From Rhynchopus sp. YZ270_cl-10 (taxonomy: Eukaryota; Euglenozoa; Diplonemea; Diplonemida; Diplonemidae), in NCBI GenBank assembly GCA_964035575.1, contig OZ037879.1:372001-436000 (forward strand): 64,000 nucleotides of DNA. The letters run 5' to 3'. Position 1 is the first letter of the stretch, and each line of letters begins with the position of its first letter. The notes under the pieces were generated by a model that did not search any database, was not told the origin of the DNA, and was given only the letters and a program-made list of their open reading frames with translations. This document shows positions 45,271-56,125 of this stretch, piece by piece. The position numbers were made by a program, and so were the translations under genes.

Positions 45271-45776
45271 TTTTCCCAACCTTCCTGTATACACGCGTCA
45301 GCAACCAATACAGGTAGTGTATTGAAATGATTCTGGGGGGGGGGTAAGGGGTCTAATTTTAATTTCGTCGATTTTGAGAAAATTTTTGGCCAAAAATGGG
45401 CCCCACGTATAAGGAACCGGGCTCATATTTCTCAAAATTTAAGTGGTCAAAAAATTGTCCAATTTTCCGAAATGACCCCACCGCTGCACGGGCGGAGCCC
45501 AAAAATGCAAATAAGCCACTTTTTCCCAACCTTCCTGTATACACGCGTCAGCAACCAATACAGGTAGTGTATTGAAATGATTCTGGGGGGGGGTAAGGGG
45601 TCTAATTTTAATTTCGTCGATTTTGAGAAAAATTTTGGCCAAAAATGGGCCCCACGTATAAGGAACCGGGCTCATATTTCTCAAAATTTAAGTGGTCAAA
45701 AAATTGTCCAATTTTCCGAAATGACCCCACCGCTGCACGGGCGGAGCCCAAAAATGCAAATAAGCCACTTTTTGGT
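45271..45776. repeat. Tandem duplication of a 250-bp unit
   Basis: Two adjacent, nearly identical units beginning TTTTCCCAACCTTCCTGTAT and ending AAATAAGCCACTTTTT; differences are confined to homopolymer lengths. Part of the unit occurs inverted at about 150-250. GGTGGGGTCA words just outside the satellite at 24.72 kb are a weaker relative. Confidence 0.85.
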
Positions 45777-46054
45777 TTCATTGAAATGATGCGGCTGACA
45801 CTGGGGAATTATGGTTTCCGGCGTCCCATTGAGGGGGCGAACCCTTTTTAATTTTTTGTTCTCTTGAAATGTGTAATTTCATGTTTTCGCGAAAACAATA
45901 CGAACTGATCGGGTTGAAGGAAGGGTGGGGAAAACAATAATAACAAGAACAACTAATTGCTAAGAAAAAAAATGGGGTGTGCTGTGGATAACTCCGCGCG
46001 ATTTTCGAAACCACCATAGCATCCTGGCGATTTTCTGGAGGTGCTGATGTGACG

Positions 46055-46222
46055 ATGCCTGGTGCGATCGACGACGTGTTGTCGTCTGTGCATTCTGTGT
46101 TCCTTCCGCACTGCTCTGATGACGACGACGATGCGTGGGAGCCTGTGGACGACTACGAGCTGGAACATGCCGAGGCCGCCCGAGCGAATGGTTATCGAGC
46201 CTGCCGAGACTGCGTCCAATAA
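46055..46222 (+). CDS. Possible small protein or exon (55 aa)
   Basis: A plus-strand frame beginning MPGAIDDVLSSVHSVF, with a DDDDD run and EHAEAARANGYRACRDC near the end. Composition and codon use are gene-like compared with the A/T-rich neighbourhood, and adjacent frames just after it (for example NAIDQMVLDEEDSR) also look coding, so this may be an exon or a decayed gene. No family recognised. It would be the only gene here on the plus strand. Confidence 0.25.
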   Translation: MPGAIDDVLSSVHSVFLPHCSDDDDDAWEPVDDYELEHAEAARANGYRACRDCVQ

Positions 46223-48348
46223 CGCGATCGATCAGATGGTGCTGGACGAAGAGGACAGCCGCACTGTTTAAAAGTTTCAGATGCAGGCATCCCAGTGGGT
46301 TCAGCAGCGTACGAAGAGCGTTTTAGCATACCTGCAGAAGAGCAGAATGCTGGGCGTGTTGTAGATTATATTTTTTTCAGAGTGGAGTTCCACAGCACAC
46401 CCGGTTTTTTTTCCGATAGCAATTACTTGTTTTGTTTTTGTTTTGGTTTTTTTTGTTTTTTTTTGAAAACTTGTATTAGCGTAGGCACCCGAGGATGCAC
46501 TCCACTAGAGTTTCTTTTCTTTTCTTTTTTTTTTTTTTTGCGAAGATGGAAAGAGTTCAAGAAAGAGAGAAAAATGGCCAACCTCTTGTGTCAACGTGGG
46601 TGAATTTTCGTTTACATGAAGAGAAACCGCGTTAGAAAAAAAAATGGGGGCGAAGCGAAGGCGTCTTTTAAACCCTGGTTGCCTGGTACGCATCAGAACC
46701 AAAGTCGTATGACTGCATTTGGGACGAGCATTTATTCACTGACGGATGCAACTGGGTGAAACAACAGATTGTTGTGCGTCTCGCGCACAACACATCTTTA
46801 AACAAAAAGACAGAAACCCGAGGATTGACGCCATCAAGGAGGATTTTCTACCCCTCCACTTCATTGAAGCTGTGTTGTCTTCCTCATCATCTCTGACTTT
46901 GCTTTGCAAAGGGTTTGCAGTTTGATGCCATCTGGGTAAAAAAGGTGGGAGGAGAGAAAAGAGGGAAAGGAGCAAATAACTGTTTTTTGTTTACACTAAT
47001 GTACAGCAAAAGGCGAAGACTTTACGGGGGGTTTTGAACCTACCCAAATTTTAAAAAAAAAAAAAAAGTTTAGAAGATGACCCTAAGCCTCTCGTACTTA
47101 GTCTTAGATTACTTAATGTTTTGAGGCTCATGCTTAGTCACCTTGAAATATGCAAAGGCCGCGTGCATCTCCCGAAGGAGAACTATGAGGGGGGAGAAAA
47201 GAGAGAATAAACGCAAAGAGACAGAATACGCGCACATTGTTTTAAAAATAAAAGGGCTCGGATATTTTACAAGGGGAATTGTGTGACTGAATGCCGAAGT
47301 GTCAGAAGCACCACTTTATTAAAAAAAAACGTTGAATATGAACCTAAGCTCGAATTCGTACATCACCTTTACATGAGAGCAGCCCTGGGACCCATGAACA
47401 CCATGTAATAGCGTCAAAAAATTCTTTTTTTGAAAAAGATGGTAACGTGCCTCACAGCACATACATCCTGAGCAAAATAAAATGGGCGGCTGACTTTCTT
47501 GTGGGGTGCAGTGGGTTGATACTGTACTGGTACAGAAGAATACCATCACGCGCAACAAAATCAGTAGGGGGGCTCTGCCCACTGTGTTTTTTTGTACAAA
47601 AAAAAAAAAGTTGGTAAGCTGACTCAGAGCCTCAGTAATTTATCCTAAAAGAGAAAGGAAAAAAAAGTGCAAACACCTCACCGTTCATCGGCGGACGCAG
47701 GCACTGAAGACAAAAAAAAAAAAATATGGAATTAGGAGATGAACGCGTCTCATCTGAACACTGTAGTGCTGTCCTCCTGCCTCTCCTACAACACATAAAC
47801 GAGTTTTTTCGTAAGCACAAAAAAAGGGGGGTTTTTGGGATGAACCTGGAAAAGGAAAAGGAAAAAACTGTAGTTGATGCAGGCACCTCCGACTGACCCA
47901 CGATGCCAGCCCCGGATGAAAGCACAAAGTACCCTGCAGCAACAGTATCTGGAAAAGAGAAAAAAATAATGTGACAAAAGGAATTGTTATTAATGCAGCC
48001 ACCTTGACCGACCCACTGTATGATGCCAGCCCCGGATGAAAGCAAAATGATAAAATGTGACAACACACCACGTCGCTGAATTGCATTGCGACGGGAATAT
48101 AAACTTAAGTAAAGTTCCAAAGAACTAAAACACAAATAACCCACAAAAAACTATCCAATATTTCAGAACAGAAAACACATCACCCCCCCCCTTTTTTGGC
48201 CAAATTCTCCGTTAAGCCCAACAAAGGAAAACAGCTTCCTTTTAATCTGTTTTTAGCGCAGCAGTCATACTAAAGATAGTCTTCATCTTTATCTTTCCCA
48301 CCCTCAGAAAGTGAGATTTTCTCAAACTTTTTTTCCCTCCCTTTATTT

Positions 48349-50649
48349 TCACTGAGTGCTATCCTTCCTGAAAGAAGTAGTGCGAACTCCTGTTCTGAGC
48401 CAGGCAGCAAGCATGTCGTCTGTGTGGCTGGTGGGGTGGGTGAACTCAAGAGACTTGGAGGCTGATTTGTCCACCTTTTCTGGGTCCATGAGTGCAATGG
48501 CCTTCATGTGGAGCAGAGATTCCTCGAGGAGTGCGGCGAAGACTTGGCAGTTGGTGTTTCTCCCAAATTTCCCTGTCACGTTGAAGCTGATGCCGTTGTT
48601 CTTGATCATGTACCCAACCCCAAAGCCGTCGTTCACAACAGGACCAAAGCCGAACATGCGGAGGGAAGAACTCCCACAGTGCGACGTCGACAGGTTCCAA
48701 TGGCTGCTCTTCCGGTACCCCTTCCCCTTGAAGATCGCTGGGAGCTCGAAATCAAAAAGGTCGATATTGTCCTCATACGTCATACGCAGGCCAAGCAGAT
48801 GGCGGTCCACTCTGTCGAAAATGGGGGGGTTGAAATGAGAAAAAATAACTACATACCCTTGCGCGGTCTTTGCTTCCTTCATGTAGGCAACGTGCGCGAG
48901 AACTGCTTCGCGGAGGAGGCGAAGCTGGGTGGGGAGCTTCTGCCCTGCAGCACGGTGCGTGACGGAGGTGCTCTCGAGCGTCTTGCAGAAGAGCGCGACC
49001 TCTGGTGTGGCTGACCGCACTACCTCGGTTCTACCGTGGAAGAACGACCTTGTGGACGCCGCTTCATATGTTGCGTCGTTACGACCATAGTAACGATGGT
49101 ACGCCAGCTGCAGTGCCACCTGAACATAAGCATCAGGAGACATCGCTGCCACCTGCTTGACAAACATCCCACCATATTGGTTGAACTGCAAAACCTGTGT
49201 TTCGGTCGTCAAAATCTGTTCTTTAAACGTGGTGTACGCCTTCTTCAGGCTGCTTTCAATCGATTTATCCAAAATCCACCCCCTCGGATGCGGGGAAGGG
49301 AGATTCGCAAACCGCTCGTCCTTCTTCTCCTTCACAAGGTGCGCCTCGTATGCAGCAATGTTCGCTGCAACCTGGTCTCTGGTTCTCCCATTGTTCACAG
49401 AATGGGTGAACATTTCATCTGCAACGCGAAGGGTGGTTGCGCCGTCACCAATGCTATGCTCGAAGTTGATCCCTGCCTTGCCATTTGCACACACGATGAG
49501 GTTGTGGTTATCAAACCAACGGTTCACCCCTGGTCCATGCAGTAAAAGACGGGACAGCTCTTCGTCATGCTCTGGAGACATGCTCTCCAACACCACAACC
49601 AGAAGTGCCTGTTGAATTGCCTCAAGGGTTTCACGGTTCCGTTCCGAATGGATAATCAAACGGTCCCGAAGGCGTGCCCACTCATCTCTGTTCAACGCTG
49701 TTGCCACCTCAACGGGAATGCCACTGCCGATCTGCCCTGAAATATCGCGGACCTGATGAAGGAGGACTTCAATGTCGGGGATGGAGAGGAGCGAGACGTC
49801 ACCGTTGTCGTTTTCTTGGAAGACGTTCAGCGCAAAAAACTTTGACCCACAGAGGACAACGATGTGGCGTGGCTCTGCATCACTATAGGAGGACGTCTTC
49901 GAGATCTGCTCCACCTTCGCCAGCTTCTTTCCCCCTAGATAGGTGACAATCCGGTCCCTCGAGATGCCGGGAATGCGCGACGCGGTAAAGACCCTCCGCA
50001 TCTGGCTCATGCATAGTGGCTTTGCACGCTCGAAATCCATTTCCAGCGTCTCATCACTGTATTTATGATAGAACGACATAGCGCCATGCAAAAGACTCGC
50101 AGCGCGGCCGATCTGACACATCTTCTCGGGGGCGTCGTTTTCAAATCCAAAAAAATAGTTGACGTTCACCGCAATGCTGTCACGACTGCAGAGGTATGAA
50201 TCGTCCCACCACTCTTCCAGCCAGGATGTTACTTCGTCAGCGTTGGATGACCGTTCAAGAAGTTTTTCTTGGAGTTTGGGACCTTCGTTTTGCACGAAAC
50301 TGGCCATTTCTTCTTCCGCCTGATCGAATTCATCAGCTGTAAGCAACGGCTGGAGTGTCTTCAAGAACATCGCTGCCGTCTTCTCAAGCTGCGGCACCGG
50401 AAGGCGGGGAAGCTTCCCCTGGTGCTCCCCCATCACCTGCGCGACGTTCTCCGCAGAGCATTCATCCTCGGCGTCCACCACATCTGTCCACCCAAACACA
50501 GAACGGACCTCAGATTTGTACGTATGCGCGCTCTCCGCCTGCCAGTCACGCTTCTTGATGACTGTGTTCTCAAAATCCTTCCTTTGGCTTTGAGGCGACG
50601 CTTCAGAAATGCTACCACCTTCGACACTGATCATCACTTCATCAGGCAT
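48349..50649 (-). CDS. Carnitine/choline O-acyltransferase family (one 45-nt intron)
   Basis: Transfers acyl groups between CoA and carnitine (or choline). The open frame is 766 aa; a 45-nt intron at 48812-48856 (GTATGT...GACAG) is in frame, and removing it restores the family motif GVDRHLLGLR, giving 751 aa. Seen in order: N-terminal LPRLPVPQLEKT (about 81-92), WLEEWWDD (143-150), catalytic His398 in FEHSIGDGATTLR, FFHGRTEVVRSA (536-547), STS (654-656), FGFGPVVNDGFGVGY (666-680). No membrane anchor like that of CPT1 is seen, so a soluble, peroxisomal or matrix enzyme is likelier. The exact substrate cannot be told. The N-terminal 75 residues are an extension. The start ATG follows a pyrimidine-rich tract. 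Confidence 0.92.
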   Translation of the reverse strand: MPDEVMISVEGGSISEASPQSQRKDFENTVIKKRDWQAESAHTYKSEVRSVFGWTDVVDAEDECSAENVAQVMGEHQGKLPRLPVPQLEKTAAMFLKTLQPLLTADEFDQAEEEMASFVQNEGPKLQEKLLERSSNADEVTSWLEEWWDDSYLCSRDSIAVNVNYFFGFENDAPEKMCQIGRAASLLHGAMSFYHKYSDETLEMDFERAKPLCMSQMRRVFTASRIPGISRDRIVTYLGGKKLAKVEQISKTSSYSDAEPRHIVVLCGSKFFALNVFQENDNGDVSLLSIPDIEVLLHQVRDISGQIGSGIPVEVATALNRDEWARLRDRLIIHSERNRETLEAIQQALLVVVLESMSPEHDEELSRLLLHGPGVNRWFDNHNLIVCANGKAGINFEHSIGDGATTLRVADEMFTHSVNNGRTRDQVAANIAAYEAHLVKEKKDERFANLPSPHPRGWILDKSIESSLKKAYTTFKEQILTTETQVLQFNQYGGMFVKQVAAMSPDAYVQVALQLAYHRYYGRNDATYEAASTRSFFHGRTEVVRSATPEVALFCKTLESTSVTHRAAGQKLPTQLRLLREAVLAHVAYMKEAKTAQGYVVIFSHFNPPIFDRVDRHLLGLRMTYEDNIDLFDFELPAIFKGKGYRKSSHWNLSTSHCGSSSLRMFGFGPVVNDGFGVGYMIKNNGISFNVTGKFGRNTNCQVFAALLEESLLHMKAIALMDPEKVDKSASKSLEFTHPTSHTDDMLAAWLRTGVRTTSFRKDSTQ

Positions 50650-51586
50650 CGAAAGGGAGCAAGAGGTGGGGTGAGAGAGTGAGAGGTCTGTAGGGTAGGG
50701 TGTGGGCAGTGGAGGCTGGGGTGGGAAGGGTGATGAAAAGCCGATGGTCCTGAGAGGCGGAGACGCCTCTCAGGAAAATTGGCGTTGCACCCCAGTAAAG
50801 GTGGCGAAAGTTACTCGAGAATCATACAATCAGTCAGACGAACTGTGAGGAACCGTCTGATAAGGAAGATATTCAGGCAGCCCCGGGTAACCCCTTCCCA
50901 AAACCTCCCCGTCCCTCATTCGTGTGTTTTTCCTTGCGCGAAATTTTTTTTTGAAACTGCAAAATCGCAAAACCGTTTTATTGTTCACTGTGTCAAAATC
51001 TCTTTGTTTTTCTCTTTGTCTATTTTTCCTGCATTTTTTATTCTCTTCTTTGTACTTTCTTTTGTTTTGGTTGTTGTTAGATAAGCTCAATCGCCTATCG
51101 AGTTCTGTGAATAGCACGGAACTCCTTTTCATGTGTATCCATGGAAATCAGTATCATATGTGATACCGGGGTCAAAGAAAAAACGCCCCACTCCCCCTTC
51201 CCCCACCCTTCCACCAGCCTATCATACCCCCATCATCAACCACATTTTCCCAAAAAGAAAAAGAACAGGCCACCCACAGCATGCCTACCGCTGGGAGTGG
51301 TATCCGTATACGGGTTTTGGGATTTCCACTTTTTTTTCCCGTTTTTTTTTCCCGTTTTTCACTGGTGGGTTTTTGGGTGGGTGGGCCCCACTAAAGTTTT
51401 TGTGCGGCACCACTGTGGGTCGCAATCTCTTCGCAGAACCCAAAAAAGGCAGAAAAAGGAAAAGGGGAAAAAAAAAATACCCGCCTGCGGCAGGAAATTT
51501 CTGCATAGGTTCAACCTTCCTCTTTAAGAAGCGCTTAGGACAAACAAACCTTTTTTTATGCGTTCGCGCCCTGCCTGCGGGAAAAA
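50650..51586. other. Upstream region of the acyltransferase gene
   Basis: On the minus strand the 100 bases before the ATG are rich in C and T (complement of GGTGGGGTGAGAGAGTGAGA), as before other genes here. The rest is T/C-rich spacer without a gene. Confidence 0.5.
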
Positions 51587-51870
51587 AGTAGCGTACCGTG
51601 CGCCTGCGGCGCAAGCATCCCACCCTTCCCATGACAGCTTGGCTGCAAAAAATATGTAATTCTAAGCGCAATTTTGGAAATGTTGTACCGTGGCTTCGCC
51701 AGAAACTTTCGTTTTAGAAAATATGTGAAGTAAAATTTTGACAATAATTTAAGGAATCGATTTCTCGCTGCAGGAATTTTCCTGACAAAAATCACCAACG
51801 CAGTGCCATTTTCTGCAACATTTTTTAGAAATGTTGCGTACCGTGGCTTCGCCAGGAACTTTTGGTGCCA
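51587..51870 (-). repeat. GGTACGC compound repeat (inverted copy)
   Basis: Complement of the compound at 41223-41436: closing word GTAGCGTACCGTGCGCCTGC at 51590, then two GTACCGTGGCTTCGCC words (about 51687 and 51840). The stretch between them aligns with the intron copy (AATGGCACTGCGTTGGTGAT against AATGTCACTGTCGTTGGTAA). Confidence 0.7.
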
Positions 51871-52077
51871 TGACCGGTTCTTTTTTTTCAACCGCGGGTA
51901 ATAGCTATTTTTTCTCGAGAGAAAAGTCGTTTTTCTTCACTCTTGTTTTCTTTGCACTCAAAGGAAACACGAGTGAAGGAAAACGGCTGTTCTCGAGGGG
52001 AAAACAGTGCTTTGTTACATTTTTCCAGTGTTTGAATCACAGAAATACACTGTTTTATGGTTTTATACTGTATACTG

Positions 52078-52266
52078 TACACTGTACACTGTACACTGTA
52101 CACTGTACACTGTACACTGTACACTGTACACTGTACACTGTACACTGTACACTGTACACTGTACACTGTACACTGTACACTGTACACTGTACACTGTACA
52201 CTGTACACTGTACACTGTACACTGTACACTGTACACTGTACACTGTACACTGTACACTGTACACTG
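52078..52266. repeat. (TACACTG)n 7-bp satellite, 27 units
   Basis: A perfect 7-mer array with one GTAC per unit, closed by one expanded unit TACACACTG, the same type of AC insertion as in the array at 909. The flank at 51920-52005 has an inverted pair around GAAAA(G/C)..CGTTTTCC. Confidence 0.97.
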
Positions 52267-52397
52267 TACACACTGTAGTTCCTATCACTTTCTGGTGCCC
52301 AGGTATTCTGGGTACCCAGGCAACATGATAACGAGAAAACACAAAATCCTACACGTAACGAAAATAAGGATTTTACTGGGCAAAAGTAAGGTAAAAA

Positions 52398-54101
52398 TCA
52401 TAATTTAATCTGGAAAAACCAGCGCAAAATGCCCACAAAACCACCAAAAAAAAACGGGAAAAAACTCGGTATACGGACCCGAAAAACCCCGAAAAAAGGC
52501 CGGTATACGCCTGAGGCCTGACCCACAGCCCCTTTTTCTCTATATTTTTTTTTTTTCCAGCTATGATCAGGGGACATTGGTAGTTTGAGATTTTGAAAAA
52601 AAAGCCGGTGTGAGGCAATTTTTTTTCCCCACGCATTTTTGGAACACACAGCTCTTCCCGTTGACGTGCAGACAGCGCTTCGAGATGCACGAGAGGTCCT
52701 CCGCACCCACGCACATACTCGTCCTCCATTAGCAAACAAATCGTTCTGCAGCTTAAACTGTTCCCTTCCGCTATAGTGCACAAAACGCCCATCCGCGACC
52801 CCGACCCAGAGAAAAAACGCCACCAGCGATGGCGCTGTTCGGAGTGAGAAAAACTCGAGACAAAAGGCGACCAGGACCCTGCCGTCCCCAGCAGTGCCTT
52901 CTATCTGTTCTGCGGGGACGCCTTGAAGTTCGTTGCCGCGCCCATGGCTGAGTAGTGGGCGCCTGAACCAATCTGGTGCTGCTCATGGCAGAAACGACCT
53001 CCTGCTGGAGGTTGTGCGCATCGCCTGAAAAGGCCGGGTTCGGCCCCCATCTTGCTTCGTTATATGCAGCGAACTGCACCAGGCTCAGCCGCATGCCTGA
53101 GGCTCCTTCTGTGATACGTCATGCGCCAAAGGCATTGTCTTCATGATAGTGTCCAACACTCCACAGTACCCCGCAGTGTGCCTCCCGAAGCTCCTTGTTC
53201 ATGAAACACCGACCCATCGAGCAAGAGTGTCAGATCGAGGGCAGTTTGGAAAAGTAGAGAAGAAAATAGTTGTGTGTCGTCGGGTCCCTGGTACATCCGG
53301 TGAGTTCCGCCCAACTGCATTGCTCGGTACTCATGCCGCAGACTCCGCAGAAAAAACAGTAGCACCGTCTTGCGGTCCGCAGGCGATGGTGTGAACATAT
53401 CCACCGCCATGCTCAGCGCAGCCGCCAGGTATGTGCCCCACTCTCATGATGTTGCGCTCATGCCAAAAACAGATCCTCAATAAGCTCACGGCTGCCCGGT
53501 GAAGCCCTTGGGGTGGCGGCCAAAGGCAGCTCCCATGCTCTTCGCGCCGGTGAGGGCGATGTCCACATCCAAAGGAGGGACAGTCGCCGAACTTAGCTGC
53601 TTCGCATTTGCCGTCGTCTGCCCAGAAGCGGTCGGCACCGGTGTGGCAGTAAACATGTCCCATTTGCAGCGTCAGCATCGCACTTAGCCTCGCCCTGGAT
53701 GAAGAGTCTGTGCAGGGAAAACTGCACGCAGCTGTTCGTGGTGGTGGACCACTCGCAGTAAGGGGTGGTCCGAGTGCAGTTCTCGGCGCCGCCATTGGTC
53801 GCAAACTCGCAGTCCTCGACGTTGCCGTGCTGGCAACGCTTCAGCGAGCACATCTCCGGCAGGTTGTCCCACTCGCACACAGCGCCTCCTACGGTCACCG
53901 CACGGACAGCGACGAGTCAAACCACACACAATCTCTGTTCATGTTGTACATGACTTTGTTCTTTGTCAGCGTGCACGGCTCGACATAGTTAAAGAAAAAA
54001 TAGACAGAGAGAAAAATTAGAAGTAAATTTTTTTGAAAAAAGGTGTCGTTTGAGAAAAACAAACAAACGGACGCGCTGTGTGAAAAACGAGTGTTTCTCA
54101 A
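52398..54101 (-). CDS. Cys-rich CxW-module protein, multi-exon or decayed
   Basis: Minus-strand coding-like sequence moves between frames. From the 5' side: NYVEPCTLTKNKVMYNMNRD then CVWFD; AVCEWDNLPEMCSLKRCQHG; NCTRTTPYCEWSTTTNSCVQ; CKWDMFTATPV; then after a GTGAGC donor-like site AVDMFTPSPADRKTVLLFFL and GVLDTIMKTMPLAHDVSQKE, and weaker pieces to about 52,400. A repeated Cys-x-Trp...Cys module is clear, which suggests a secreted or surface protein. I cannot settle whether introns or frameshifts cause the frame changes. No family recognised; no signal peptide assigned. Confidence 0.4.
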
Positions 54102-54295
54102 TGAAAAAAGCTCGTTGCGTTCCCACTATCGTTTCCGCTGCGCTCTCACTAACGTTCCCACTCCATTCGGTTTTCTCTTACTTACAAAAAAACGAAAAAA
54201 ATAAAGTCTAGCTAGTGCCCTGCCTGCAGCCCAGGAACAAAAGTGAAGTTGATAGTGCAAACGCCTCAGGGACGCAGGCACTGACACTCCGTGGG

Positions 54296-55721
54296 TTATC
54301 GAACCCCGGAGTGTTGCGCTTGGGAGTGGTTTACAGGGAAGCTGTAAGCAGGTATACATTCATTACCCCACCCTGACCGGGAAGGGGGGACAACATGATT
54401 TAAAGATTCAAGAAAAGCACGTGTTTTAGCACACAACACTGGGCGTCTGCTGAATCCTATGAGCGCTGGGGCGCCGACGGAACGGAGGGAGTGCACACGA
54501 TCCCTCTTCACACCAGGGAATGGGGCGCGGCGGAGTTTCGCTGTTAAAGCCCGCATGTTAGTCTTGACGATGAGCCTTTGCATGACCCGCCCACGTTCGC
54601 GGATATTAGAGGTCTGTTTGGCGAGGAAGACCCTGGTGCGCAATTCGAAGTCGACCGCGAGCTCGACACACGACACGTCGCGGGGTTCTTTGCTCCACTC
54701 GAGCGTAATCACCCACCACAGGAAAGCTTTCAAAGTGAACGCCTCCCTATAGCTGGAGGAAAAACTAGGTTGCAGCTTGGTCAGATATGTGCGGAAGGGG
54801 GTATCCCGTTTGGAGGCAGCAAATGTGAGATCCCAAGGATGTACAGCCGGGGCCACATCCGCAGGTTTTGAGAGGGTTGTGTCGATCGTGGTGACGGCAT
54901 CGAGGAGAAGAGACTGTACCGCTCTCACCGTTACCTTGCTCACAGTGGAGGGCACAATGCCGTGCAGCACAAAGCAAGTGGGAAGCCCTTTGCCATAGAG
55001 GCTGAACAAAAAGAAAATGAAGTTCACGTGCACACTCATTCAATTATCACAGATAGATGAAGTCATGGGGGTTCAATCGCCTTTCATCGTCAAGGGAAAG
55101 TTGTGTGTCTGCAGCAGTACATCTGCTCTCTACGAGCTCAGCAGTTAGGGCAGACACGATACGTTTGTGCATGTCGACGACACCATTGTGAGTGTCGACG
55201 ATACCCTTGTACTTCTCGACTTCGGCACGAGCCTCGCAGAGGAGTGCCATGAGGTCCTCTTGCATGGGTGGTGGTTCCGGGTGTGTGAAGGACACAGCAT
55301 GTGGGTCTGGTGGCATCCTGTTAACCTTCGTCTTCCGGTCGACCTCTGCATACCACCGCTCCCGGCAGTACAGCCAGATGTCCAGAAGGAACTTCAGCAC
55401 AGCCGCATTCCCCACCCACTCGCCAAGGTTCTCCCCCGCATCCATCAGCGCCTCGTTCTCCTGCGACACCCCCAGAAACGCAACCACAGCAAACGCAAAC
55501 TCAAGCAGCCCAAGCAACACCTCCACCCAGTTCTCCACCCACCGTGAGAACGGCTTGTCTTTCAGCACGATGGCAGTCCAGATCAGCGGCATGCAGGTAA
55601 TAAGCCCCGCCCGGCCTGCACAGTTCACAAGCGTCTGTGGGTTCCACCCAAAGAGAACGCCGATGGAGCCCGTGAAGATGAGCTGTATGGCGAAGTACTC
55701 GCTGTGCTCAAAGCGGCACCC
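54296..55721 (-). CDS. Predicted membrane protein, two or more exons
   Basis: Frame 55721-55051 (FEHSEYFAIQLIFTGSIGVL ...) joins through a 49-nt intron (55002-55050, GTGATA...TTCAG) to 55001-54296 (LLYGKGLPTCFVLHGIVPST ...). Acceptor GAGTAG precedes 55721. Hydrophobic stretches around FAIQLIFTGSIGVLFGW, AGLITCMPLIWTAIV, LLGLLEFAFAVVAFLG and LPTCFVLHGIVPSTV suggest several membrane segments with a charged helical loop (EARAEVEKYKGIV) between. A further upstream exon is likely at about 56125-55960 (GFMPRVFGMIPVQIFIWLMS). The layout recalls PEX11-type proteins only weakly; I do not assign it. The last 200 residues may be overextended. Confidence 0.5.
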
Positions 55722-56125
55722 CTACTCCCGCATCTCCTGAACAGTGTGGTGTTTTGTTTTGGGGGTGTTAAGGAGGCAGGAGGGAAATGCATGAGAGACA
55801 GGCAGGAAGTGAGATACGGCAGCAGAGATCAGGAGGTGCGTTCAAGATGCAGGAAGAGTTTTAAAATAGATTCGTCTTCAATTCACCAGCACCCAACCAT
55901 GCAGTCCTACAATCCATTTTTTTGTGGATTACGAAAAAAGGTGCGACCCCATAATAACTTAGAACCCCAGATCTGATATGTGCTACTCCCGCTTCCACTC
56001 ATCAGCCAGATGAAGATCTGAACGGGGATCATTCCAAACACACGGGGCATGAATCCTGTAGGGTCCGGTTGGGGTCCTCCAGTTTCGCAGTGTGGGATAT
56101 GCTTTTTGAGGAGCACAAACCCTGA

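Larger units (their letters stand above)
43403..48348. other. Spacer between the 40-kb gene and the acyltransferase gene
   Basis: No firm gene over 5 kb except a possible 55-aa frame at 46055. Contains palindromes (43871-44023), a 130-bp repeat (44870-45000), a 250-bp tandem duplication (45271-45776), GAAAACTTG-family (46463-46515), mini-hairpins (about 44650-44695, 46760-46800, 47075-47145, 47330-47370, 47440-47470), a GACGCA-family repeat (47668-47707) and two CCGGATGAAAGC-family repeats (47868-47925, 47985-48045). Confidence 0.55.

Noticed and set aside
54250-54305. tRNA gene
   Set aside because: Only a T-arm-like word is present; no acceptor stem or cloverleaf can be drawn.
55047-56116. 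Firm assignment of the membrane protein to PEX11
   Set aside because: Only the general order of hydrophobic segments and a charged loop is similar; no diagnostic motif was seen.
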